A stretch of DNA of 51,953 bases from Perkinsus olseni (lineage: Eukaryota; Perkinsozoa; Perkinsida): NCBI GenBank assembly GCA_013115125.1, contig JABANN010000218.1:1-51953 (forward strand), in the 5' to 3' direction. Shown in pieces: positions 24,774 through 36,989 of this stretch. The notes beneath the pieces were generated by a model. That model did not search any database. It was not told the DNA's origin and saw only the letters and a program-made list of their open reading frames with translations. The position numbers and the translations under genes are program-made. How positions within the stretch are numbered: the stretch's first letter is position 1; each line of letters opens with the position of its first letter.

Positions 24774-26899
24774 TTAAACAGATGATAATAGTCAAAGTTA
24801 TACGACGATCGGTGGAACCTGAACACAACGGGCCATCCTCGAAGGGTCACTGTTAACGACGACCGACAAATAGGCACCAACAAATATTGAACAAGCGTTG
24901 CCCTCGAGAGTGTGCGACGGCCTAACTACCTCTTATTGCGCCGAGATAGGGCGGTAAGGAGGGCATGTTGGTCGAGGTCCACGTCGCGAGGCTAAACGCC
25001 GTGACTAAGTTCATGAAAAGAGGCTCACGGGCCGTGAGGTTTTCAATCAGATGTGAATCGGGTAGGATAACGAAGGAAGATCCAACCTGAGCCACGGTGA
25101 AATCAGATCAGGTTTGAATTCACAACTTGGGAAGTGCGCACACCTTCTCTTTACTAGTCACGGGTCGTTCTGGTTACGAGTATATGAGAGTCTCATAATG
25201 AGACTTGCGACTCACCCAAGCTGTCATACTCCCGAGTATGCCGACAACAGCGAGTACACCCATGACGGCTGAAATCTCCCTCAGCCACGGTACCAGGATC
25301 ATGATCAGCGTTATTGCCGAGAAAATTATAATCCAAACATCAGCTGAAAAAGAACAACTCATCGTTGGATTTCTGATGAGTTTTGTCGCCGACAGACTGT
25401 CGGGCTCACTGCTCATACGACCCTCGACAGGCTGCGAGAGTCTCAGAGTTATTGAACCGGCAGCACTTGACACGACTAAATGCTTACCACTTATGGCTGG
25501 CGCGATGAGGGCGGCGCACAATCCTATTGCACTGAGGTTCGTGATCAGAGCAGAAAAGTATTCGAGAAGTATCAGCTGACAGAGATGAAGTCGTTCAACG
25601 AACTGTTCGTGATAAACATGTGCCATATCGATTCCGGGCCAAAATTTCCGGCGTTGTTTCCAAGAATCGATTCCGTCAATCCATTCAAACACGGTCTTGA
25701 GAATGGGAAGGCTCCTCTGAAAGCGGTTCTAAAGACAATTCTGACCCGCGTTCAATAAAAACGAACTCGAACAAAAGACCAGAATAGAAGAACACGTCCA
25801 AACTAGAAGGTAGTTGGGTCGATTCGGTCCGAACGAACCACGGTGTACGTGAACTCGGGTGTAAGTCATGCTAGCGCATGGGTGTAAGACGCTGGCTTGC
25901 AAAATAATGTATGCCTCGACCTTCGGACCTGTCTCAAATTGACGGCGCGCCTCGCCAACTAAACTACCACTACACGCCTATTGCCCGATACTCAGCTTTC
26001 ATTCACAAGTCTCACGCCCCTCTGTCCAAAGACTTCGAGACCTGGGCGAGGAAACCGAAGGCTATCTGAACAATTTCGGCCGCCGCCGGGCCGCGCTTCT
26101 CTAAGTGGTTCGAGGATCTTTACTAGAAACGGTTCCTTGAACAGAATTGGCCTGATTCATTTGACGAATCAGTTGTGAATGTCAGAATCATGTTTTTAAA
26201 CGAGCCAGAAAACTCAGTTTGTTGAGCTCGCGTTCGCCGATGATCGGCGGCCGATCGAAAAAACGGTGAATGAGTCCGCGTTTCCGCCAAGCGCTGTTTC
26301 GCATAATGGGATAGGAACACGGTTTGCCCTTCTCGTCTCCTACCAGGGTTATCGCGCCTCTGCCAAAATTCCCTGCACAGAATTCGCCCAGAAATGTGTA
26401 CTCCCTCTCAAAGGCTGGCACGCCTCTCTCTTCGGCGTATCGCTTCACCTACGGTTAGATTGGAGCCATCTCATACTGATTGCAGAAAAGCCGACGGGCA
26501 TCGAAGGACTTACTTTCTCATTCCTGAGAGTTGCTCGGAGCATCTGAATGCAAATAAAAGTGAGGGAGGCAGCCAACGCTTGGATGACGAAAGAGAACCA
26601 ACCGGCGGTAGTGAACATAAATGGCATGGAGAGGGCTTGGGAAATAAGAGCGTTGCAGCAAGTGGCGAAGAAAATCCTGAGAGGCGAGAATGATGTCAAG
26701 CCTGATAACTCGATGGCCCAGCTCACCTGAGGCTGATGCCTCTCTCCATCTCCTCACATACCGCTCCATTACTATTATTCACATCGAGGCCCGATGATAC
26801 GCCAGTATTGTCATACACCTTGTCCAAGGGGGCCGACATCAGGAAACTCACTGAGCCGCAGCGAGGAAACCCATAGACGCTGAGGTTGGGAGAGGCATA

Positions 26900-28600
26900 C
26901 GCGAAACCAGAACCCGCGAGAGGGGACACTAGGTGTGCGACACCTCCTTGAGACCGGATTCGCGAATGCAGACCCGGGAGTAGCTAGGGTAAGGAGATCA
27001 CGTGAAGACCATGAAGCTCCAAAACCCCGAGCCACTCCGGGTCCCCCAACGTCAAGGGAATGGGAGGGATGGGAAAGAGCTATAACACTTCGTTGCACAT
27101 CCACCAACACCTCCATATACAGTATTACTCCACGACTAGCTCACGAGCCAGTCACCGGGTGCCACAGCCCGCACAAACTTTCGCGCTCGCCCGAGCCGCA
27201 CACACAAGCGTGATCCTAATCACTTGGAACCACAGCTAGAGGTTTCCCCCACAAGAAATCGTTCCGCATTTCTCTACGATGGAAATTGCGGTTCAATTCT
27301 CAACACAAGAATTTGCAAAGAAGCCCGATGGTTCACACAGAACAGATGTACCATGCTGAGGTGTAAACAGGCAACAGTTATCTAAGATGCAATATCATGT
27401 CCGGGGTACCAGCTGATCGTCACGTTGGCCGACGGCGGAAGCATTGTCAAGCGGCTTGACTCAAGCCTACCGGGTCACCGGATGGGCACAAAAGCCTCAA
27501 CTCTCTAGACGCGCGCGTGCTAATCTCGGCTAGCCTGTCACGCCACAGTCGAGTTGTTATGCCGACTAACTTTGCTTCATCGGCGTAAAACTCGCGCGAT
27601 CTCGCCTCGCAGTGGGCTTGCGTGCGGAAGCCCACGGGTCACGCAGTGACGCAGTAGGGACCTCACTGCATCACTGCGCCTCACTGTGAGGCGCCTACGT
27701 GTTCATGTCGCCAGTCCCTATGAACCTGGCTATGTCGAGCAGCTTGGATGCTCGGCTGGGCGGTTTTCAAACCCAGCCCGTCCCTCCCTGGGTCTAGGGG
27801 TCAGCCTTTGTGGCTCTTCATCCTCTGGGATGGTCACGCCCCTCTGTCTGTGGAGCTTGCTTGCTTGCGTCGCTTTCCCCTGTCTGGTTCGCGAGTTAGC
27901 GAGATCGTAACCGCAGTTTCACCGCTTGTGACGCTGACAGCGTCACGCTGTCGAGTACAGGCCGGAATCGGGACAGCGCTGCACAATTGCGGGACGAGTG
28001 CTCCAGGCTAAGCTCCGCTAGATCGATTACGTCTTCTAATCAGACGAAGCTGTCTGTCTAAGTTCTCTGACGTGGTTTGTTGACGTATCGTATAGCTCCG
28101 GTGGAACGTGTCGCCTTGGGCCTAGCCAATCTATACGTTTGGTTGTCTCCGAGTTGCAGTACATCTTTGGGTCGGGTTCATCGCGTAAGACCCGCCACGC
28201 TCCTGCGTGGTGAAGGGCGAAACTCGCGTCGGTTGAGTTTTCATCCAAGCGTTGACGTGGTCCTTATGGATAACCCACAAAGTCGGTACCTCACACTCCT
28301 AATGTCATGATCATTGGGCCGTTGGTGGTTGCGCTATCATCAAGGGTCGGGATGACCGTTTAGAACTTTTTCAAATTGAAAATTTCAACGTACTGTGGCA
28401 ACGCAACAATGGATAATCCATTATGGATTGAACGTAGAAAGCATCCTTCACGATCATCAAAGGCGAGGCGGCATCGAGACTGCTGGTGGCGCTCAGCCAC
28501 TCGCGAGAAAACAGCCGAGAAGGATATGATGAAGCGGATCAGCCAATGAAATTCATGAAAAAGCCGGGAATATATAAAGGAGGTGACAGCCATATCAAAG
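26900..28600. other. Gene-poor stretch between copy C and copy D
   Basis: Open frames at 26935-27213, 27686-28011 and 28077-28310 match nothing I recognise. The tract 27625-27700 is a dense set of short inverted repeats (CACTGCGCCTCACTGTGAGGCGC and others). No RNA gene was seen. Confidence 0.4.
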
Positions 28601-28624
28601 CAAGCTTCTACTGACAGCGTCGGG

Positions 28625-30679
28625 CTAGCCCGATACGATGCCCGTGATGGAGGTGTATGTGCCCACAACTACAAATGCGGCCACTAAGACCCCGGACACA
28701 TAGACAGCCCACAACTTGATACCAGCTGGACGCATCACATAAGTATAGAACCATAATGGGCATAGGTATAATGAACCTGAGGTGATGACGGTATGACCGG
28801 CCAGGAGCTCGGGGGATCGGTCTCATCTGATCAGCTCACTGGCTGGGAGTGACTCACATGAAGTCAACAGAACTGACGCAATCGCTTGGGAGTAGGCGAG
28901 CTTCTTCTTCGCCAGAGCTGCTCCTAGTGCAGCCGCAACGACGAGTAGACATCTAACGGCGAGTCTCCAACCCTTCATTCTGCTTATCTTCGACGTTATC
29001 CTAGTTGAAGTCTGAGAGCATCACAAGGAGTGGCCCACAGCTCCTGCGCGAAACAAGAGACACACGAACGGGTCGCTGGCAGTGCCAGTCTGGCACCTCG
29101 AACGGGTCCTACCAAAAGGCGTCCGACCACGGTCTCGCAGGCAACCATCAGCGGCACCATTATGATCGGCAATACGGCAAACATTCTCAGGAGAATGAAG
29201 GCATACATGCAATAGACCAACCATGGAGGTAGAGCAGCCGGAGGGAAGCCTGACGAGTGACGGCGTGCTAAACCCTTAGACGGTTTACTTCCCTTACCAG
29301 CGAGGCTCGCCGGATAAAAGTCTTTACATACTCCATCACAGATTTGCATCCCAGCCAAACCAATAATGTATACATACACCACCGACAGGGTTAAACAGAT
29401 GATAATAGTCAAAGTTATACGACGATCGGTGGAACCTGAGCACGCAGGGTCTTCTTCGGGGGGCTCCACTCTTTGAGAAGGCAGCCGTTATCTCGTCGGA
29501 CTCAGAAAAGACTATGAACGACCCAGCTCTGCTAGACGCCCCATTACCCTTGACGGTGCCGAGGTAAGGCGGCAGGGTCGGCACGTCAGCCGAGGTCCAC
29601 ATCGACAGGCTGAACGCTGTGACTAGATTTACAAAAAGAGGCTCACGGGCCGTCAGATTGTCAATCAAATGTGAGTCGGGTAGGATAGCGGAAGCAGATC
29701 CAACCTGAGCTAACTTCACCTCAACGAACTGCAAATCAAAGTAGACTGAAACTCACCCAAGTTGCCATACTCCCGAGTATTCCGACAACAGCGAGAACAC
29801 CCATGACGGCTGATATCTCCCTCAGCCACGGTACCAGGATCATGACCAGCGTTATTGCCGAGAAAATTATAATCCAAACATCAGCTGAAAAAGAACAACT
29901 CATCGTCACCAATTAGTGTCGGTGTTGAGCGATGCTCACCACTGACTGCTGGTGCGATGAGGGCGGCGCATATCCCAATCGCACTGAGGTTCGTGACCAG
30001 GATGAGAAAGTAGTCAAAGAGTATTAACTGAGAGGGATACAAAACCCGTTGCTTGGCCTCCCTAGTACTCAGCCGCGAACTCATGTAATACTTTGTAGTA
30101 CTCATGTAACCGCGTGCAACGACCAGAAAGCTGGTGAATGACCACCGCGGACAAATCGACGTGGAACGCCCCGCGCTCCCTACCAGGGTTATCGCGCCTC
30201 GGCCAAAATCCCCTCCACAGAATTCGCCCAGAAATGTGTACTCCCTCTCGAAAGACGGCACGCCTCTCTCTTCGGCGTATTGCTTCACCTGGGGTGACAC
30301 CGGAGGTCTTGCATACAGGATCGCAGGGAAAGCGACGAGGGGATCACCTTCTCATTATTAAGGGTGGCTCTGATCATCTGAATGCCAATGAATGCGAAGG
30401 ACGCAGCCAACGCCTGCGTGACGAACGACACCCAGCCAGCGGTAGTGAACATAAACGGTACGGAGAGGGCTTGAGAAATAAAGGTGTTACAGCAAGTAGC
30501 GAAAAAGGTCCTGAAAAGTATTCAGGAATTCAGCATGTGCCCTTAGATCGACCACATCCAGCTCACCTGAGGCTAATGCCTCTCTCCATCTCCTCACATA
30601 CCGCTCCGCTGCCATTATTTACATCGACGCGCGACGACGAGTCGGTATCGTCATACACCTTGACTGAGGGGGCCCTCAT
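28625..30679 (-). CDS. Polytopic membrane protein family, copy D
   Basis: The most compact copy (2.05 kb). ATG at 30679 gives MRAPSVKVYDDTDSSSRVD and exon 1 ends EEMERGISLR. Then the ISQALSVPFMFTTAGW-type TM exon, AEERGVPSFEREYTFLGEF, QLILFDYFLILVTNLSAIG, VWIIIFSAITLVMILVPWL, SASAILPDSHLIDNLTAR, TIIICLTLSVVYVYIIGL, LVYCMYAFILLRMFAVLPI, GWRLAVRCLLVVAAALG and LCPLWFYTYVMRPAGIKLW. The stop is TAG at 28625-28627, about eight residues earlier than in copy B. The third intron is only about 160 nt, against about 900 nt in copy B. No lesion was seen in the exons checked. Function unknown. Confidence 0.75.
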
Positions 30680-30699
30680 AGAAAAATCCCGCCGACTAA

Positions 30700-32470
30700 C
30701 CGTTGAGAGAGAGGTATGCATTCCCGAACTCGAAGGTGCATAAAAAGAGGTTAGATTGAACACAGGAACATCAAATCAACACAGAACAGGATATCTGTGG
30801 TGGATCCAGCCATTGAGGGTCCCTAACCGACGCTGCTACAGTAGCCCTCACGAAGAGTGGCAATCAACACTGCGCGGCAGCGCCCAGCAGGGATTCGTCG
30901 AAGCTCAATGTAGTGGTGGTACATTCGCATCAGATGATACAGCTTAGACGTCCTAGCACACCCTGGATAACCAAATGGCTGAAAACGGTGCCATGACACT
31001 CATTGCAACGTTACTGATCGTCAGGTAACACCGATGCTACTCGGACTGAGGCCAAACTGCCCACTGCCGGTACCGCTTCGCTGATAGATAATGCCTGTCA
31101 TGATGAGAGCTTCATCTCTCGGATGAGCGTGCCGATCCCACGGGACAGCACGCGATGTGCGCCCCGGATTCTGCCAGTTACGTAGTATTTTGGATTTCTG
31201 TCATCTGTTCGGAACACATTCGTCATAAAGTAGCTATTAACGTCAAGCTGAGGTTGAGATTCTGCGGGACGACACGTCGGACGTCTACCTTCGATTCAGT
31301 TGTAGTGACAGACTCACCATCTGAGTTTAAATGATGCGCAGCGCAAAACTCGCCGTGCTGTCGTCAGTGATTCACCTTTCACCGTTTCTTGTGATGTCGG
31401 ACTGCCGTTAATCAGATGTCATCCATCGAGACGGCGTCCCCGCACAGTTTATCAGAACGAACTATGGACCATGAACTCCTTCCGTGTGTCAAGTGACACT
31501 ATCGGTCCGATACCACCCGAACGCGTCACGTTCAACGCGAGCAACGTACACTCGAACTGTCCGGCGAGAGCATCGCAACGAGGCTCCACCGCGGTTACAG
31601 GTCATTACGATTGGGTCGGCTCAGCCTTCTCGGCTGTCTTCATACGATTTGCCTTGCCCTCACGGTCGCTGTGAGGTCCCTTCCCACACCGGAGCCTGGT
31701 AACCTCCGCGCGAGGCATGTTCACGCGTACGTAGTCGTACGTGTGCTCACCGCAACGTACTGTTACGCTCCGTCTATGTTTATGCGTGCAGAGTAGTCTG
31801 GGCAATAGCTCTTTCATAAGATCCATCTCACAAGCTCCCTTTGGCCTTGTGTTCCACGTACGAGTAAAAAGAATACAACACGTACACCACGACCACGCTA
31901 GCGCACACATCAAACCATTGTGGGATCTCTACGGGAGCCTAGCCATCGGAACTGCGAGAAATTGCGCGAGTACTTATGTGACAAAGATGAAGAGACATCT
32001 CGACGTCTGACGAGAGACGAGAGACGTCGACCTATCTGGCAATAAAAGGTACGGAGCAAAAATTCGTGTTCGGTGTACTCACCGTCGGTATCATCACAAT
32101 CAGCCACACTAGTAAATATAGTACCGAGGTCATTATCATCAAAGGATACACCGGCCGTCATCAATATATTGTGGAACGGTATGTCACTGTCAGTTCCAAG
32201 TGAAATGTCACAGTTTCTAGTAGAAACTTTCCACCATTCCATATGGCGAAAACAGTGACCCCCGACGAAGAATTGGCAGCTGAGCGATAACGATGATCGC
32301 TATCAGGATCATCCCAGAACACAAGAATACGTCTATTATAGAAAATCTCATCCACGGTTCGAGGCGCGATGGAGGCCTGAAAATGTCGCAGCGGCATTGC
32401 CGCTCGGAACGAGTTCACCGAAGAAGGAATACAATGGCTAAAAATAGAGGCGAAGCCTACTGGGCTCTTC
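30700..32470. other. Gene-poor stretch between copy D and copy E
   Basis: Minus-strand frames at 32161-32418 and 31910-32242 (with ...GTIFTSVADCDDTDG before a GTGAGT) may be exons of an unrecognised gene. Plus-strand frames at 31471-31796 overlap one another without a clear winner. Palindromic GACGTCTGACGAGAGACG... lies near 31995-32032. Confidence 0.3.
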
Positions 32471-32484
32471 CACTGATCAAATAT

Positions 32485-33660
32485 TCACAATCTCTCTGTC
32501 GAAGCACCGGGTGAGCCCGATATGATGCCCATGATCGAGGTGTATGTGCCCACAACTACGAAAGCTGCCACTAAGACCCCGGACACATAGACAGCCCACA
32601 ACTTGATACCAACTGGACGCATCACATAAGCATAGAACCATAATGGGCATAGGTATAATGAACCTGAAAGAATGACGGTATGACCGAGCAGGAACTCGGG
32701 GGATCGGGGCCAATTAGATGTGCTCACTCACATGAAGTTAAGAGAGTCGAGGCAATCGCCTGGAAGTATGCCAGCTCTCGTTTAACGAGAATCGCTCCTA
32801 GAGCAGCCACAACCATGAGTAAACATCTAACAGCGAGCCTCCAACCCTTCAGACTGCTCAATTTCGACGTTACTCTTGTACAACTCTGAAAGCATCACAG
32901 ACTGCACACGAATGAAGAAAGTTAAACGGTCGATGACACGAATGGACGACAGCAGTCTGCCTTCCCGGGCTATCACCCGGGGTTTGTCGAAAACACGGGC
33001 GAAGGCCAGCCGACGAGGCGTCATTTTCCTACCAGAAGACGTCCAACCACGGTCTCGCAAGCAACCATCAGCGGCACCGTTAAGATAGGTAGGAGGACGA
33101 ACATTCTCAGAAGTATGAAAGCGTACATGCAATAGACCGACCACGGGGGTAGAGCAGCCGGAGGGAAGCCTGACGAGTGACGAGCTGAATCCTCAGACGG
33201 TTTACTACCCTTACGGTAAGGGTCTTACCAGCGAGGCTCGCCGGATAAAAGTCTTTACATACTCCATCACAGATTTGCATCCCAGCCAAACCAATAATGT
33301 ATCCATACACCACCGACAGGGTTAGACAGATGATGATAGTCAAAGTTATCCGACGATCGGTAGAACCTGAAAACGCAGGGTTTTCTTCGAAGACTCCTCT
33401 GGGAAGTGCCAATCTGATGATGAGCGTGCCCTAGGACCTCACCCACTCACGATTTGACCCTTCAATACCTCTGATAGCACTAAGGTAAGGCAGCAAGGTA
33501 GGCACGTCCGACGAGGTCCAAATTGACAGGCTGAAAGCCGTCACTAAGTTGAGGACTAGAGGTTCACGGGGAGGCAGATTCTCGACCAGGTGTGAATCGG
33601 GTAGAATGACAAAAGCCGATCCAACCTGAGTCAGCTGAAGATCATGAATCGCTGATACGA
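32485..33660 (-). CDS. Membrane protein family copy E, C-terminal half
   Basis: Holds the last five exon blocks: VGSAFVILPDSHLVENLPPR, SIWTSSDVPTLLPYLSAIRG, TIIICLTLSVVYGYIIGLAG, KDFYPASLA, ARHSSGFPPAALPPW, TSKLSSLKGWRLAVRCLL, YICPLWFYAYVMRPVGIKLW and the end GASTERL (stop 32485). The intron 33185-33228 (44 nt) closes the frame. The matching N-terminal half lies at 36990-37864, so this is either one gene with an intron of about 3.3 kb or a split copy. No initiator exon is visible directly upstream. Confidence 0.65.
33185..33228 (-). repeat. Intron lengthened by a 14-nt foldback insertion
   Basis: Copies B-D have a 30-nt intron here. Copy E has GGTAAGGGTCTTAC added at 33215-33228 (plus strand), an inverted copy of the adjacent ACCCTTAC. 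On the gene strand it supplies a new GTAAG donor, with the old donor left inside the intron. Confidence 0.85.
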
Positions 33661-34641
33661 ACGGATTGACCGACAGGATACGTTTCAAGACCAGCGGCCC
33701 TAGCCGGCAACGCCACTTCTTCTCACAGAGACGAAGACATTTCGGCTGGACAGTGACGGGAACAATCAACCATTGTTCCCCTGTTCCCGCTTCCCGGCAA
33801 GAATCCCGGGGATTTCCGGGGAAGAAGCCGTCACGTTTCAAATTCCGAAGTGCGGAAGGACGGACCGAGGACCAAAACACGGTTCAGCTCGAAAAGATGC
33901 GCCCGTGACGGGCGGCCCGTCGATACACACTCCACTCGATTTAAGCGTGAGTTCTAAAAATGTCGGAGAAGCATCCGCATTGGTGCGATCCGTGGTCTAC
34001 TACTAAAAGTTGTGAAGCCTTCCACTTCGCACGATTCCCTGAAAATGGTTTCCAGGGACGATTATTGTTCAACAATCACAACTATTCTTTCTTCTCATCC
34101 AGTAACAATTCCCTGCAGCACAGGGCCTCATGTAATATGGCAATTGTGGCCCACAAATTGTGGCCCACAGTGGGTCGTCCGCTGTAGAGCTGACTTCACA
34201 ATTTGTGGGGTCAGCTTAACAGTGACTGCTGAGGGATGGCTCGTTGACTGAGCAAGGATGCAGCAGTAACGTCTTGCGGGGGTCGTCACGGCGCTCGACT
34301 GAAGGGAGTGGGCTGCGGGGGAAGAGAAAAGAAGAGAGAAGAATGTTCACACTCAAGTCACCATGGAAACCCATATATAACTATACCAGTCAGGAGCCTA
34401 TTAGGCGGATAGAATTGCCATAGCCTAGTCGAGGATGATATCATCACATTAGCGAGTTGTTGTTGTTGAGCACCTCTTTCTATTCGACAGTAAGTCGTTC
34501 TGGGGCATGTGCAGGGAAAGCGTAAGACACCCAGTGATGGAGAAGGTTGTTGAATAGTGGAAGTAAATGGGAACCTGAGCTGAGGAGGCTGCGCCTAGAC
34601 TCAGCTGCCTTGATTAGCAGTGCTAATCATGGAGCATCCTG

Positions 34642-35133
34642 ATGAAACCAGAGGACTTCGCTGATCGGAAACATGTCGGTCACGGAGTTCTTCGCGCGCC
34701 TACGCTCAACGATCACGCGCAAAAATACATTTCCCAACTCACCCCGCCTGCTCTGATCAGACTTTTCATAATTCGTCTTGGTTTCATCCTCAGCACCTTC
34801 GCTGTCCTCGGCATTCTGACAACGCCTGGTGAGGCGTCCATATTTAAGAGGTTGTTGGGCATGCTCAAGCCGAATGGATCGGACAGGCCCTATAGCTACA
34901 CCCAAGTAGCGAGGAACCCCGAAATGGCGAGTTCACAAGACTCGAGCGACTCGGATGACGACGAGAGGTATCCCAGGAGTCCACATGGACCGAGCGAATT
35001 CAAAGACGTCGATGATGTTTCTGAGAACCCGCCAGTCGGGAATGGTGGTAGCGGCTCTAAGCGCCCGGAAACCTTGATTGATCTGGAAAGTAACGAACGG
35101 GCTTGTGAGGATTCAGTCACTGAATTTCAGTGA
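34642..35133 (+). CDS. Hypothetical single-pass membrane protein with acidic Ser-rich tail
   Basis: A 163-residue open frame on the strand opposite to copy E, inside the gap of copy E. About residues 36-60 (LIRLFIIRLGFILSTFAVLG) form one hydrophobic helix. A basic stretch FKRLLGMLKP and then an acidic, Ser/Asp-rich tail (SSQDSSDSDDDERYPRSP) follow. The start is the first ATG of the frame. A related segment, SAQVARKPISPQ, recurs at about 35225 in the next frame, like QVARNPEMASSQ in the protein. I recognise no family. It might also be one exon of a longer gene. Confidence 0.45.
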   Translation: MKPEDFADRKHVGHGVLRAPTLNDHAQKYISQLTPPALIRLFIIRLGFILSTFAVLGILTTPGEASIFKRLLGMLKPNGSDRPYSYTQVARNPEMASSQDSSDSDDDERYPRSPHGPSEFKDVDDVSENPPVGNGGSGSKRPETLIDLESNERACEDSVTEFQ

Positions 35134-35830
35134 GACGGTATCCACTCCCGTTCACAGTCGTCTCCATTCGTGCTTCATCTCTACCTACATGATATCATCT
35201 GGTAGTGAGAGAAGCTCAAGTCATTCTGCTCAGGTAGCGAGGAAGCCGATCAGTCCCCAAGCAGGGGTAAGAGATCGTCTTTGAGAGTGAAAGCTCATAA
35301 CGGGATGGGTGAAGGCAATTAGCCCCCGTTTTTTGAATAGTGAGAAGGCGAGCTTCAGCAGGACGGTTAGTCTACATGATGTTACATGTAGCACTTGCTG
35401 TGAGGATTTATGATCGTTGGGTTCAAAGTTGAAACTTGGCTTGGATAGTCAAAGAGGAGCCCTCTCAGAGATGAGTGAATCTCGCGATGCGAAAGAATGC
35501 AATTTGAGAGAGAATCACCCACTACGATCGACTCGGCTTCAGCTGGGTTGAGTTAACTGTGATCCGAAAGTTGAAGCTGTTTACGCCTTCGATACTTCTA
35601 GGGTGATAACCCTTACTTGAGGGCCAGTGAGGTTACACTTACTTCTGGAGCCGAGCGGTGCGGCTCCACGCTTGCGTACAAGCAGGAATCCTAACTTCCT
35701 TGCCTGGGAGTGCTGCCTTTGAACGAATCCCCCTTATGGCCTAGACTAGGCCGCCTAGTCTATTATGCTCAGTAGCTTGTGGGTGGACTCCCAAGAAGGA
35801 GTTTCGATTCTTATGAGCCGATTTGCTCTG

Positions 35831-35865
35831 CTGCCAGTTCACCTCAGGCTGAGGTGAACTGGCAG
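35831..35865. repeat. Perfect palindrome, 16-bp arms, 3-nt loop
   Basis: Arms 35831-35846 and 35850-35865 are exact reverse complements around GGC. It lies in the insert within copy E. Confidence 0.9.
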
Positions 35866-35956
35866 TAGAATAATCCGGCTGTCGAAGTTAAACATTCTGG
35901 CACTAGTTGAGGAGCTAGAACAGGCAATTCTGATCTACTGTATGTGCTGGAACATA

Positions 35957-36030
35957 TACTCTGGGCGGGACTTGAACCCGCAGCCTTTGGATTAGAAGTC
36001 CAACGCTCTATCCGATTGAGTCACCAGAGC
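35957..36030 (-). tRNA. tRNA-Arg (UCU)
   Basis: A 74-nt cloverleaf: acceptor GCTCTGG / CCAGAGT, D stem ACTC / GAGC, anticodon arm TTGGA CTTCTAA TCCAA with anticodon TCT, T arm GCGGG TTCAAGT CCCGC, discriminator A. No intron. It lies in the gap of copy E. Confidence 0.95.
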
Positions 36031-36039
36031 CGAAATCAG

Positions 36040-36960
36040 TCGCGACATACAGTGCTGGCCGGTGGTGAGCGTCTCTTCGAATGTTAGAGGGCATATAGTG
36101 GGCTTACTCGAGTTGCTCGAGTCAACCGCTGCTCCTCGATGGACTATGTTGCAGAGGACAGGGCTGGTATACACGCATTATGCGGGGCACTGAATGAGTT
36201 TTAAGGAGTCGTTCGAAGAATGTGGTGCACGCATGAGGAAGGAGAAGCGTCGAGATTCGCATTTCTCGTTGTATTCTCGCACCTTGGGGGCTAATTTCTG
36301 ACGTAGTAACACAGGAAATCTAAATCTAACCGATAGACGGCCACTCCAGTACGGCGAGGAAACCACATCCTAAGCTGTTCACCAGTGGGTAGCCGCTACG
36401 TATCGCTTGGCGTTGCTCTGCTGCTCAGCCAAGCATCCACGGACCAGCCGTTGGATCACAAACTATAGCCTGTTGAATCCTCTAACTCGCGGCGCTTGGG
36501 TCCGACCAACGTGGTTTCCCGTTGGGGGAAGTGTTGTGTACAGACTGCTCTGCACAGCACTCGTGCCGGATCATCCGGCAAGCTTCTCATCCTCTTCATC
36601 ATGAGGAGGGATGGGCCGTGGAACCTCTGACTCACGTGCCTCTGTTGAGGACACCAGGCAGGGGAACAACGCCGGCCCGTCTGCCATTGCACCGGAGTGC
36701 TGAGCGTGCGAACACGCATACACCCATACACACTACCGAGATCCAAGGGCTCAGCAAGTGCTGGATCGTTGGGAGGTGCTTTCACTGAGCCTGGATATCG
36801 GCAGACGCTCTACTCTTCCCCCCTCACGGATAAAACCTTACAGGGAGTGGCGGGAGGGCCAAAAAACTCAAGGAGTCTTCCTCTCCGGGATTAGTGCGCT
36901 CTATAGCACTAATGATGCTAATGCTCATGCTAGTGCTGATGTTCATGCATTAGTCCGGAT
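36040..36960. other. Gene-poor part of the copy E insert
   Basis: No gene recognised. Overlapping frames on both strands at 36407-37045 match nothing known. The tract 36897-36970 is a run of short ATGCTAATGCTCATGCTAGTG-type imperfect repeats just downstream of the copy E 5' half. Confidence 0.35.
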
Positions 36961-36989
36961 GCTGATGCTATACGAAGAGACAAGCAGGG

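Larger units (their letters stand above)
23885..26839 (-). pseudogene. Polytopic membrane protein family, copy C, probably inactive
   Basis: Same exon order as copy B, from ATG 26839 (MSAPLDKVYDNTGVSSG) to the stop at 23885. It includes IRMERGISLR-type exon 1, ISQALSMPFMFTTAGWFSF, AEERGVPAFEREYTF, EYFSALITNLSAIGLCAAL, WIIIFSAITLIMILVPWL, SSFVILPDSHLIENLTAR, GLAGMQICDGVCKDFYPAS and ICPLWFYAYVMRPAGIKLW. Relative to B, D and E it has a 14-nt foldback insertion in the IICLTLSVVY exon (24760-24773) and a 49-nt inverted insertion in the GWRLAVR exon (about 24235-24283). Neither length is a multiple of three and each brings a stop in the ancestral frame. No splice pair that I tried removes them in frame. 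It is closest to copy B, sharing its long third intron. Confidence 0.7.

Noticed and set aside
24757-24775. Programmed frameshifting in copy C
   Set aside because: There is no slippery heptamer; the shift is explained by a 14-nt foldback insertion absent from the paralogues.
26811-27213. Open frames on both strands upstream of copy C as genes
   Set aside because: They overlap exon 1 of copy C and its 5' flank and resemble no family. The long frames are explained by the GC-rich composition.
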